From NCBI GenBank assembly GCA_964455285.1, contig CAYVVG010000016.1, positions 1 through 62,538 on the forward strand: DNA of 62,538 nt, given 5' to 3'. The notes beneath the pieces were generated by a model that searched no databases, was not told the DNA's origin, and saw only the letters and a program-made list of their open reading frames with translations. A program made the position numbers and the translations under genes. Shown here in pieces: positions 48,101 through 55,651 of the stretch (position 1 is the stretch's first letter; each line of letters starts with the position of its first letter). This stretch comes from CAIVAT01 sp964455285 (GTDB lineage: Bacteria; Bacteroidota; Bacteroidia; Bacteroidales; FEN-979).

Positions 48101-49687
48101 ACCAACAGCAGCCAGTTCACCTATGTGCCGCAGGACGGCGATCAGGTGGTTTGCATGCTTACCTCGAGCATCCCCTGCGCCACTGAAATACCCGATACCT
48201 CCAACGCGATCGTTGTGACCGTCAACCCGGTTGAAACTGCTGCGGTCACCCTCTCGGCCTCGGCGAATCCCTCCTGCGGGGGTTCCCCGGTCACCTATAC
48301 GGCAAATCCCGTCAATGGCGGAACAACACCGTCATTCCAGTGGAAAGTCAATGACATCCCGGCAGGTACCGACAGTGTCGCCTTCGTATACACTCCCGCC
48401 AATGGAGATGTCATCGTAGCTGTCATGACTTCGCATGCCAACTGTGTAACCGGCAGCCCTGCCACCTCGAACAGCCATACGGCCACCGTCAATGCCGGGA
48501 ACCCGGTAAGTGTTGCCATCAGCGCCAATCCTTCGGAATCGGTATGCTCAGGTACCAACGTGACTTACACGGCTACACCGGTCAACGGCGGTTCGGCCCC
48601 CGTTTACCAGTGGAAAGTGAACGGAGCCCTTGTCGGGACCAACAGTCCTACATACACCTACCCACCCGTGAACGGTGATCTGGTGACCTGTGAGCTGACA
48701 TCCGACATGCCCTGTGCTACCGGGAATCCTGCCCCTTCAAACAGTATCGCGGCCACAGTGGATCCGGTGCAGGCCGTCGGAGTGACCATCGTTGCCTCGG
48801 CGAACCCGGTTGTCCCCTCCACTTCGGTGACCTTTACGGCCACCCCGGTGAACGGCGGTTCGAGCCCGACCTACCAGTGGAAAGTGAACGGAACCAACGT
48901 GGGGACCAACAGCCCTGCATATACCTATACTCCGGTGAACAACGATAACATCGTTTGCGTGCTTACATCCAGTCTCACCGCCTGTGTCACCGGGAACCCG
49001 GCCACCTCCAGCACCATCGTCATGTCGGTGGCGTACGGGATCCCCTGCCCGGGCACCCCGACGGTTACTTACGGCAATAAGACCTATAATACCGTGCAGG
49101 TCGGGACTCAGTGCTGGCTGAAGGAGAACCTGAATATCGGGACCATGATAGCCGGCACGACCGAGCAGACCAACAACAGCGTCATCGAAAAGTACTGCTA
49201 CAACAACGACACAGCCAGTTGCAACGTGTATGGCGGCCTGTACGAGTGGGCCGAAGTGGTGCAGTACCTCAACAACGCCACCAACACCACCACCTGGAAT
49301 CCGGTTCCGACCGGATTGGTCCAGGGGATCTGCCCGTCGGGTTGGCATCTTCCAACCAATGCCGAATGGGGAGCCCTGATGACCTACCTGGGTGGGCAGT
49401 CGGTTGCAGGCGGTAAACTCAAAGAAGCAGGTTTCACGCATTTTGCCTCCCCCAACACGGGGGCCACCAACCTTAGCGGCTTTACGGGCCTGCCGGGGGG
49501 GCAGCGCTGGAGCACCGGCGAATTCAAGTACCAGACCAATTCGGGCCAGTTCTGGACCTGCACCACAGGCGCCAGCCCGGCCACCGATGTGTACTATGGA
49601 GGTGTGAGTTATTCCACGGCGTTGGCTACCAACGGACAATTTTACAAAGTCACCGGGATCTCGGTGAGGTGCATCAAGAACCCGTAG
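45188..49687 (+). CDS. Large FISUMP surface protein with cohesin-like module and nine Ig-like repeats
   Basis: A 1499-residue exported protein. Signal peptide 1-24; the QVGINADGSQPDPSAMLDVKS tail-fibre-like segment follows; an Fn3-like part (about 170-243, GVCWGTGPNPT); a cohesin-like module (about 245-378) ending in SCEYKDG...MYYNNG; a cadherin-like segment (380-470); nine tandem Ig-like repeats of about 90 residues (472-1285), each with VCxGTxVTFTA and YQWKVNGT; and a C-terminal FISUMP domain (1287-1499) with GTQCWLKENLN and SVRCIKNP. There is no T9SS sorting domain. The ATG at 45188 starts the signal peptide; a TTG at 45164 is less likely. The repeats differ enough to be old, except the last two, which are closer. 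Function is likely surface binding, inferred. Confidence 0.88.
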   Translation: MKKLVIQSGLTLLFGMFGLGLFAQVGINADGSQPDPSAMLDVKSPVRGFLPPRIALVSADTPDPVASPVAMGLLVFNTAASGQVPNKVVPGYYFWNGTRWMPVAAPTGNNPGEMLFWDGSAWITIPAGNHGQQLFFCNGRPTWGGCFALISTDSISMITQRSAVSGGNILNEGGSPVIQRGVCWGTGPNPTLEDSKTIDGSGPGQFVSNLSGLSPMTTYYLRAYASNGAGTSYGNERVFTTGEFTGAPVTSLPLLQACADGAVAIPVTVSGFNFIGSFQLTLLYNATTLVFQGAENTAGFPGFQATETVAGQIVITGTSPTGISLPANSELFRLHFSYGGGQANLGWYDNGISCEYKDGTQFPLEDMPFSMYYNNGEVNEIPTVEPPVFAAGPESFHCQGVPSVTYTATAAHSVSLSYDLDAASMAAGITLDTATGTVSFPSAWYGTSVITAKATGCGGPKTAQHTVTVGEGHEVGITINASGNSVCQGTVLTFTSTISNGGANPAYQWKVNGTDVTGATGQEYTYTPGQGDAVTCQLTSDISCPVGNPALSNVVDMIIHPILPVSVAISASENPVCAGSLLTFTAQPENGGETPAYQWFSNGLLVPGATNATFTTLPADQDPYYCVLVSSETCTSGNPDTSNAVVVTVNELLPVSVSITASDDTVCAGTQVTFTATALNGGTNPVYEWLVNGSMAGTNSPAFSYLPAGPDIVTCRLIPGIACAANDTAMSNEVVIEVIAGLSAGTLGSDQMIFAGSAPAELTAQPPSNGTSPVYQMQVSDDGVQFTDIPGATSLNYQPDTLYHTTYYRQMQNAEGVCGGPLATNVVVVTVNQLLMAGVSISANPTEAQCEGTEVTFTAVPENGGTTPSYQWKVNGTNAGADSPVFTFTPADGDTVVCVMTSDQPYVQNNPATSEPLVMLVIPTPSGPEVEISIAPTGAVCAGTEVVLTASASNGGNSPFFQWKVNGTDAGTNSSQFTYVPQDGDQVVCMLTSSIPCATEIPDTSNAIVVTVNPVETAAVTLSASANPSCGGSPVTYTANPVNGGTTPSFQWKVNDIPAGTDSVAFVYTPANGDVIVAVMTSHANCVTGSPATSNSHTATVNAGNPVSVAISANPSESVCSGTNVTYTATPVNGGSAPVYQWKVNGALVGTNSPTYTYPPVNGDLVTCELTSDMPCATGNPAPSNSIAATVDPVQAVGVTIVASANPVVPSTSVTFTATPVNGGSSPTYQWKVNGTNVGTNSPAYTYTPVNNDNIVCVLTSSLTACVTGNPATSSTIVMSVAYGIPCPGTPTVTYGNKTYNTVQVGTQCWLKENLNIGTMIAGTTEQTNNSVIEKYCYNNDTASCNVYGGLYEWAEVVQYLNNATNTTTWNPVPTGLVQGICPSGWHLPTNAEWGALMTYLGGQSVAGGKLKEAGFTHFASPNTGATNLSGFTGLPGGQRWSTGEFKYQTNSGQFWTCTTGASPATDVYYGGVSYSTALATNGQFYKVTGISVRCIKNP

Positions 49688-49733
49688 GCAGTCGCCGACG
49701 ACGGTTCGCGGGACACCCGTGTATCTGAAAAAG

Positions 49734-49780
49734 CAGGGGGCCATCCGGGTTGGATGAGCCTCCTGTATTTTTTTTATTTT
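49734..49780 (+). terminator. Rho-independent terminator after the large FISUMP gene
   Basis: A stem CAGGGGGCCATCC pairs imperfectly with GGATGAGCCTCCTG around GGGT, followed by a run of T residues (TATTTTTTTTATTTT). Confidence 0.75.
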
Positions 49781-49858
49781 CCCTTGCAAAATATCCGGTG
49801 TGTTCAATAATTAAAATAATTTAGCAGAATAATATTAGGTTTATTGGTCATCCTATTT

Positions 49859-49866
49859 TATATTTG
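49859..49866 (+). promoter_or_regulatory. -7 box for the beta-helix gene
   Basis: TATATTTG matches TAnnTTTG, 85 bp upstream of the ATG at 49952. The surrounding 150 bp are AT-rich. Confidence 0.45.
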
Positions 49867-49951
49867 TACCGAGGATACGTGATTTTTCCCGAAATTGTAA
49901 GGTCAGAATCTTGGCTGTAGAATATTGAAATAATCTATAAATCAATCTATT

Positions 49952-52900
49952 ATGAAAAGGAGACTACTTTTTCCCATCTTGGCTCTACTGGTAATGACAA
50001 ACGTCTGGGCTGGCACCATCACGGTCGGTCCGGTAGGTTGCGACTATACCACGATTCAGGCGGCAATAACAGCCGCTAACCCGGGGGATGTGATCAAGGT
50101 CGCTGCCGGAACCTACAATGAATCGAACATTCTTGTGGATAAAAGTGTCACCATCATGGGGATCGCTGCCTCGCGCGACCAGGTGATCATCGTGCCGGCT
50201 GCTGAAGACGGCAATGCCGACAACGCTTTCGGGAACAGCGCCCAGAACGGTTTTATCATTGCCGCCCATGCCGTGACGATCCGGAACCTGACGATCGACG
50301 GACAGGGAAACACGGGGCTGACACCGGGGAAATATAACTTCCGCGCGGGGATCGTCACCCTCGACATGAGCCAGCCCGGCGGAGGCGTCTGGAATAATCT
50401 CCACGTCGATAACGTGGATGTCAAAAATTGCTGGCGCCGGGGTATTTCGATCTGGCCCCGGACCGTTTCCGGTACCGTGATCGAAAATTCAACGGTTCAG
50501 AATATCTTTTACAACCAGGGAATGTACCTGGCCGGCCACAGCCTCGTGCTGAACAACACCGTCAGGCATTGCTTCCAGGGGATCGTTCAGAATCCCGATC
50601 CGACCACACCCACCGGTCTGTTCAAGATGAACGGCAACCTGGTGACCGAGATCGGGAATTATCCCGGCTGTTACAACTATCCCAACGGCCAGCCCAGGGC
50701 CATCCAGTTCGATGCGGTCGATTCCACGTTCCGCACCGTGGAGATCCGGAACAACACGATCAATGACAACGGTTATTCCGGACCGGTCGGCACGGTAGGG
50801 ATCTACACCCGCCGCGCCAATGCAGCCTCGCTCGTTGAAAACAATACGATCACCCTCGGGTCGGGTACTACGTTCTCAACCGGCACACAGGCGGTCGGGC
50901 TGCTCCTCGGCTGGTCGTACGGCAGGGCTTTCACCGCCCGGCTGAACCACATCACGAACAGCGGTTACGGGATCGGCATCATGCTGGTGGATGCCGGCGC
51001 CGCCAATGCCAAACCGATGATCCTCGAACAGAACGTGCTCAACAGCTCCGGCAGCCTCCATGCCGACCGGGGCGACGGAACCGGGATCTTCATTTCCAAC
51101 GAATACCTCTTCAACGTCATCGACAAGTCGGAATGTTTTGTTAAAATTCAGAATCACAATACCATTAGCGGGTATGCCAGGGGCATCGAGGTAGAGAAGG
51201 TACTGACCTCCCCGCTTCCGGTCACTGGTTTTGCTCATCACAACGTGATCTCAGGCAACGCAACAGGGTTTGTTGCCACAGGTCTTACCGACCCCTTCGA
51301 TGCCACCAGCAATTTCTGGGGCGATTGTTCGGGGCCGAACCACCCCATGAATCCTGCCGGCCTCGGCAACCCCGTGGTCGGGAATGTTCAGTTCACTCCC
51401 TGGTGGTGCGATGGTGCCATGACGATTCCTGCCCCGGCCCTGGCACCCGGCATGGCGATCCTCAATGCCACCACGGGTGTTCAGTTCCCGGCCGGACTCC
51501 TCCAGGTTGCCTTGAATACGGCATCCAACAACGATTGGCTCTATGTGGCACCCGGAGTGAATCCGGGCATCATCAATTTCAACAACCCGGGCAGTACCAT
51601 TCACCTGGTCGGATCGGGGATCCCCGGTCAATCTGTTATCGACGGAACCTTCTTTATCCAGGACGGGTCGCTGGTCTGTCAGAACGGGTTGAAATTCCAG
51701 ACACCCGAAGACCAGCCGACTGTGGTCGTGCTTGGAGGAAGCCTGAAATTGCGGGATTGTATCCTGGTCGAAACTTTAGCCGGCTACGATGCTTGTTTAC
51801 ATTCTGCCTTCGGATCCGTGGATGCCGGAACTGTGGAAGATCCGGGTGGAAATACCTTTATTGGCAACGGTGCCGGGCTGTCCATATTCATGCAATCCAC
51901 ACTCCCTTTATCCGCGGTTGGCAATGACTGGGGAAGTCCGTCGGGACCCTTCGTTGCTACTTCCAACCCCGGAGGCACAGGCTGGGGTATCAATGGTCCC
52001 GGCATGGATGAAGTGGAATATGCCCCCTTCACCACCGGTCCTGTTTTCACCGTTCACTCAGTAACTGCCTGTTACGGAGTCACCTCCGTGGATATCCCGG
52101 TATCCGTGACCGGCTTTTCCAACGTGGGTAAATTATCCCTGACCTTCGGATTCACCCCCGCACAGCTTACCAACCCCACGCTCGTTGATGTTAATACCGC
52201 CTTTGCGGGCTGGGGTGCCTTTACCGTTACTACCGATCCCCAACTGCTGGCAGCGGGTGTTTTCAAAGTATCGGGTTTCGGCGCATTGCCGACCGACGGT
52301 GTGACCCTCCCGAGTGGCCACCTTTTCACCCTGCGGTTCGACATCATCCCCAACCAGGGAACCAACAGCACGGCGGCTGTTTTCATGAACGAGAACGTGG
52401 CCGGAACAGCCTGCGAAGCGGGCGGGGTCGCTCCCTCTTACCATCCTTTCACCGATATCCCCACATCTTCCTTCTATCTCAACGGAGGCGTGACACTGAA
52501 CCAGCACCGCAAGATCAAGGGGGTGTTCACGTATTATAATAATGCCAATACTCCGCTGACTGAAGGTGATATTTCCGTTCAGCTTTACAGATCCAGCGAC
52601 CTGACCCATTCCACCCTGCTGGCTTCGGCGGTGACCAATGGAACGGGATATTACGAACTCGACGACCTGTGCCCGGAAGACACCTACGATATCGTCGCTA
52701 CTTCAACCCATGAAACGGATGGGAGTGTCAACACCACCGATGCCGGCCAGGTGAATTATTGGCCGCTGTCACCGTACATCGTTGAGAAAGTGAGGTTTTA
52801 TGCCGGCGATGTCGGAACCCTGGTTCCCTATGTCCTTCCTGACTGGAACCTCAACGCCACCGACGCTCAGCGGATCCAGCAAAACTTTGTCAATAACAAA

Positions 52901-53791
52901 GCGTTCGACCGTCCCTGGACCTTCTGGAGGACCAACCAGTTCATCGGCGCCAACCCGGCCAGCGAATCCTGGCCCACTGTTGCCCTGGCGACCAGCGGAG
53001 ATGCCACGGTCAACATGTACGGGCTCTGCACCGGCGACTTCAACCGCAGCTTCAACCCGGCCCTGAAAAAAGCAGCCAGCACATCGCTGACATTGACCTA
53101 CGGCAAATCATTGACCGTAACCCGGGACCAGGAATTCGACCTGCCCGTCCGGATCGTAAATGCCACCATGGTCGGCGCCGTATCCCTGATCCTGGAATTC
53201 CCGGCCAACCTGGTCGATGTGACGGGAGTGACGATGAACAACACCTCGGGAAAACTTGACTGGGCGGTGACCGGCAACCAGCTGCGCATCGGCTGGCATT
53301 CGGGAACTCCGGCCACGCTGTATGCCATGGATAACCTGCTCACCCTGAGAATGAAGACCCGGGAGTCCTTCGCCAGCAACTCGGGCATCCTGCTGACCCT
53401 GGCCCAGGACCCCCTGAACGAGCTGGCCAACGGCAAGTTCGAAGTCATTGAAAATGCCGTTCTCCAGGTCGACATCGCCGAAGGTTCCGCCTACGGAATC
53501 GATGATCCCGCGCTGGGTGCCTCAATGAATTTCCGCAACTACCCCAACCCCTTCAAGGGAACCACTACCTTTGAATTCACCCTGCCTTACGGCGGAGATG
53601 TCACGATTGATATCCGGAACAGTTTTGGCGTGACGGTTCGCACCGTCTCCGCCGAAGGACTGAGCGCCGGCGATCATTCACTCAAACTGGATGCGTACGC
53701 ATTGCCGGCGGGTCTCTATACGGCAGCCATTGCTCTCGAAAACCGTTCAAACAGGATCAGCAGCGTCATCAAGGTAATGGTCGGCAAATAA
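49952..53791 (+). CDS. Beta-helix, cohesin-like and dockerin-like T9SS surface protein
   Basis: A 1279-residue exported protein. Signal peptide 1-20; a right-handed parallel beta-helix region (about 25-480 and 490-680) of the pectate-lyase/DUF1565 type starting CDYTTIQAAITAANPGDVIKV; a cohesin-like module (about 698-848) ending CEAGG...FYLNGG; a CnaB-like segment (851-916, GYYELDDL); a dockerin-like stretch (about 963-1030: LNATDAQRIQQNF ... GLCTGDFNRSF); a second, degenerate cohesin-like part (1046-1165); and a type A sorting domain (YPNPFKGTTTFEF, LPAGLYTAAIAL). No catalytic residues of a polysaccharide lyase were identified, so it may be a scaffold or adhesin. A hairpin terminator follows. 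Confidence 0.87.
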   Translation: MKRRLLFPILALLVMTNVWAGTITVGPVGCDYTTIQAAITAANPGDVIKVAAGTYNESNILVDKSVTIMGIAASRDQVIIVPAAEDGNADNAFGNSAQNGFIIAAHAVTIRNLTIDGQGNTGLTPGKYNFRAGIVTLDMSQPGGGVWNNLHVDNVDVKNCWRRGISIWPRTVSGTVIENSTVQNIFYNQGMYLAGHSLVLNNTVRHCFQGIVQNPDPTTPTGLFKMNGNLVTEIGNYPGCYNYPNGQPRAIQFDAVDSTFRTVEIRNNTINDNGYSGPVGTVGIYTRRANAASLVENNTITLGSGTTFSTGTQAVGLLLGWSYGRAFTARLNHITNSGYGIGIMLVDAGAANAKPMILEQNVLNSSGSLHADRGDGTGIFISNEYLFNVIDKSECFVKIQNHNTISGYARGIEVEKVLTSPLPVTGFAHHNVISGNATGFVATGLTDPFDATSNFWGDCSGPNHPMNPAGLGNPVVGNVQFTPWWCDGAMTIPAPALAPGMAILNATTGVQFPAGLLQVALNTASNNDWLYVAPGVNPGIINFNNPGSTIHLVGSGIPGQSVIDGTFFIQDGSLVCQNGLKFQTPEDQPTVVVLGGSLKLRDCILVETLAGYDACLHSAFGSVDAGTVEDPGGNTFIGNGAGLSIFMQSTLPLSAVGNDWGSPSGPFVATSNPGGTGWGINGPGMDEVEYAPFTTGPVFTVHSVTACYGVTSVDIPVSVTGFSNVGKLSLTFGFTPAQLTNPTLVDVNTAFAGWGAFTVTTDPQLLAAGVFKVSGFGALPTDGVTLPSGHLFTLRFDIIPNQGTNSTAAVFMNENVAGTACEAGGVAPSYHPFTDIPTSSFYLNGGVTLNQHRKIKGVFTYYNNANTPLTEGDISVQLYRSSDLTHSTLLASAVTNGTGYYELDDLCPEDTYDIVATSTHETDGSVNTTDAGQVNYWPLSPYIVEKVRFYAGDVGTLVPYVLPDWNLNATDAQRIQQNFVNNKAFDRPWTFWRTNQFIGANPASESWPTVALATSGDATVNMYGLCTGDFNRSFNPALKKAASTSLTLTYGKSLTVTRDQEFDLPVRIVNATMVGAVSLILEFPANLVDVTGVTMNNTSGKLDWAVTGNQLRIGWHSGTPATLYAMDNLLTLRMKTRESFASNSGILLTLAQDPLNELANGKFEVIENAVLQVDIAEGSAYGIDDPALGASMNFRNYPNPFKGTTTFEFTLPYGGDVTIDIRNSFGVTVRTVSAEGLSAGDHSLKLDAYALPAGLYTAAIALENRSNRISSVIKVMVGK

Positions 53792-53852
53792 TTTCTCCTG
53801 AAAGAGAAATTGCCTGTTCGAGATTTAATTTTTAAGAACGGATAGATTCCGA

Positions 53853-53885
53853 GTAGAGACGCAAAATGTTGCGTCTCTACTTTTA
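53853..53885 (+). terminator. GTAGAGACGCAA palindrome, probable terminator
   Basis: GTAGAGACGCAA (53853-53864) and TTGCGTCTCTAC (53869-53880) are exact reverse complements around AATG, followed by TTTTA. This sequence is a well-known dispersed palindrome in several phyla; here it also acts as a plausible terminator between two surface-protein genes. Confidence 0.75.
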
Positions 53886-53894
53886 TCAGCCCGT

Positions 53895-55640
53895 ATGATG
53901 CACCGGTCCCGATTGTCAGTGATCCCGTCCTCCTGGCCGTTCTTGAATGGAATCCGGCGCTTTTTTCCCCTGATCGCCCTGGCTGTATTTTTCGTTGTAC
54001 CGGTTGGCCTTCATGCCGACAATGCCCCGGTCACCCGGGCAGGCAATGTGACCAATGCCACTCCCGGCACACAGATAACTGTCCCCATATCCGTCGCCGG
54101 TTTTACGTCGATCGGCCGTTTCTTCCTGACCCTGACCTTTGACACGACACAGGTGCGGTTTGTTTCGGCCACCACCCACCCTTCCCTGGTTGGAATGACG
54201 GTGACCTATTCCGTGACCCCTTCGACCACGCAGGGGAAGCTGGTGTTTTCCTGGACCGGAACCGCCAATACTTCGCTCCCCGACAGTGCTGTACTGTCTG
54301 GCCTGACGATGACCTATGTGACCAGCACCGGCATCCTGCACTGGACCGACAGCTACGGGTACGTATGTGAGTATAAAAGGTATGTCGCGGGGGTGCCGGT
54401 GGTGCTGTCCGATACCCCGCAATACCTGTTTTATAAGGACGGAGGGATATCGAACCGGGGCGCCCCGGTTACCACCGCGCCATCGATCCAGGTCATCGCC
54501 ACGGGGAATGTTGCCGTTCCCATAACCGTATCGTCTTTTACCACGATCGGCGCCCTTACCCTCAATCTCGAATATGATCCCGCCGTCATGACCTATGTGA
54601 GTTTCAGCAAGAACCCTGCCTTCGGATCGACCTTCCAGGTAGCCAGCGTCGCCGGATCGGGAGGGAAGAAGCAGATGCTGATCCAATGGTTCGGATCCGC
54701 CGTCACACTGGCATCGGGATCCCTGCTTTGCAACCTTACCTTCAATTATACGGCTGCCGCAAGCAACGGAACCCTCCTGCGCTGGATCGACACGGGATCG
54801 AGTTGTGAATATGCCGACGGATCTTCGGCCGTACTGATCGATCAGCCCCAGGATCAATATTATATGGATGGAATGGTCGTCCCGCCGATGGCGGGAATCA
54901 CCATCTCGCCCTCCATGAACCCTGTGTGTGCCGGCATTCCTGTCGTGTTTTCATCGGTCATCCAGAACGGAGGTGCCTCTCCCTCTTACCAGTGGAGAGT
55001 GAACGGAGCCACAGTGGGCTCCTCCTCTTCCCTGGCGTATATTCCGGGTAACAACGACCAGGTGACCTGTATTCTGACCTCGGATCTCCCGGTGGTCGGA
55101 AACAACCCCGATACGTCGGAAGCTGTCCTAATGTCGGTGTACACGGTTCCGCCTGTGATGGCGGGCTTTACCGCCGACACACTGACACCGTTGCGAACCG
55201 ATACCGTTCATTTTCAGGATTTCACCACAGGGTCGCCCGATCACTGGGAGTGGAGTTTTGAACCGCCGGATGTGGTTTTCTTCGACGGGACAACGGTATT
55301 CTCGCAGCATCCAGTCGTGGGTTTTCCGGGAGGCGGACCTTACACGGTGACCCTGGTGGCATATAATGATTGCGCGGGAGATACCTTGTCGAAAGTCGCC
55401 TACATCCTTTCGGGGATTCCCGGACGATGGCTCGGGACCCTTTCGGAGAGCTGGAATACAGCCGGGAACTGGGACGACCGCCGGATCCCCGGAAATACCA
55501 CGGATGTGGTCATTCCTCCCGCTGCGATCCACTGGCCGGTTTTCGACGGGGACCTTATCCTCGGAGGAAGTTGCCGTACGCTGTTCCTGAATGGGGCAAC
55601 CAGTGTGTTGACCATAACGGGCGACCTGATCATTCCATAA
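53895..55640 (+). CDS. Secreted protein with two cohesin-like modules, no sorting domain
   Basis: A 581-residue exported protein. Signal anchor about residues 22-41; two cohesin-like modules (about 43-182 and 190-328), each starting APVT and ending in the CEY...YY/FY-DG signature (VCEYKRY...LFYKDGG; SCEYADG...YYMDG); one Ig-like repeat (333-418, VCAGIPVVFSS, YQWRVNG) closely related to those of the 45188 protein; a PKD domain (420-508, WEWSFEPP); and a W-x-NTAGNWDDRRIPGN module at the C-terminus (511-581). It ends right there without a T9SS domain, so it may be shortened or exported another way. It is 11 bp upstream of the next cohesin-like gene. Confidence 0.83.
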   Translation: MMHRSRLSVIPSSWPFLNGIRRFFPLIALAVFFVVPVGLHADNAPVTRAGNVTNATPGTQITVPISVAGFTSIGRFFLTLTFDTTQVRFVSATTHPSLVGMTVTYSVTPSTTQGKLVFSWTGTANTSLPDSAVLSGLTMTYVTSTGILHWTDSYGYVCEYKRYVAGVPVVLSDTPQYLFYKDGGISNRGAPVTTAPSIQVIATGNVAVPITVSSFTTIGALTLNLEYDPAVMTYVSFSKNPAFGSTFQVASVAGSGGKKQMLIQWFGSAVTLASGSLLCNLTFNYTAAASNGTLLRWIDTGSSCEYADGSSAVLIDQPQDQYYMDGMVVPPMAGITISPSMNPVCAGIPVVFSSVIQNGGASPSYQWRVNGATVGSSSSLAYIPGNNDQVTCILTSDLPVVGNNPDTSEAVLMSVYTVPPVMAGFTADTLTPLRTDTVHFQDFTTGSPDHWEWSFEPPDVVFFDGTTVFSQHPVVGFPGGGPYTVTLVAYNDCAGDTLSKVAYILSGIPGRWLGTLSESWNTAGNWDDRRIPGNTTDVVIPPAAIHWPVFDGDLILGGSCRTLFLNGATSVLTITGDLIIP

Positions 55641-55651
55641 CTTAAGCCGGT

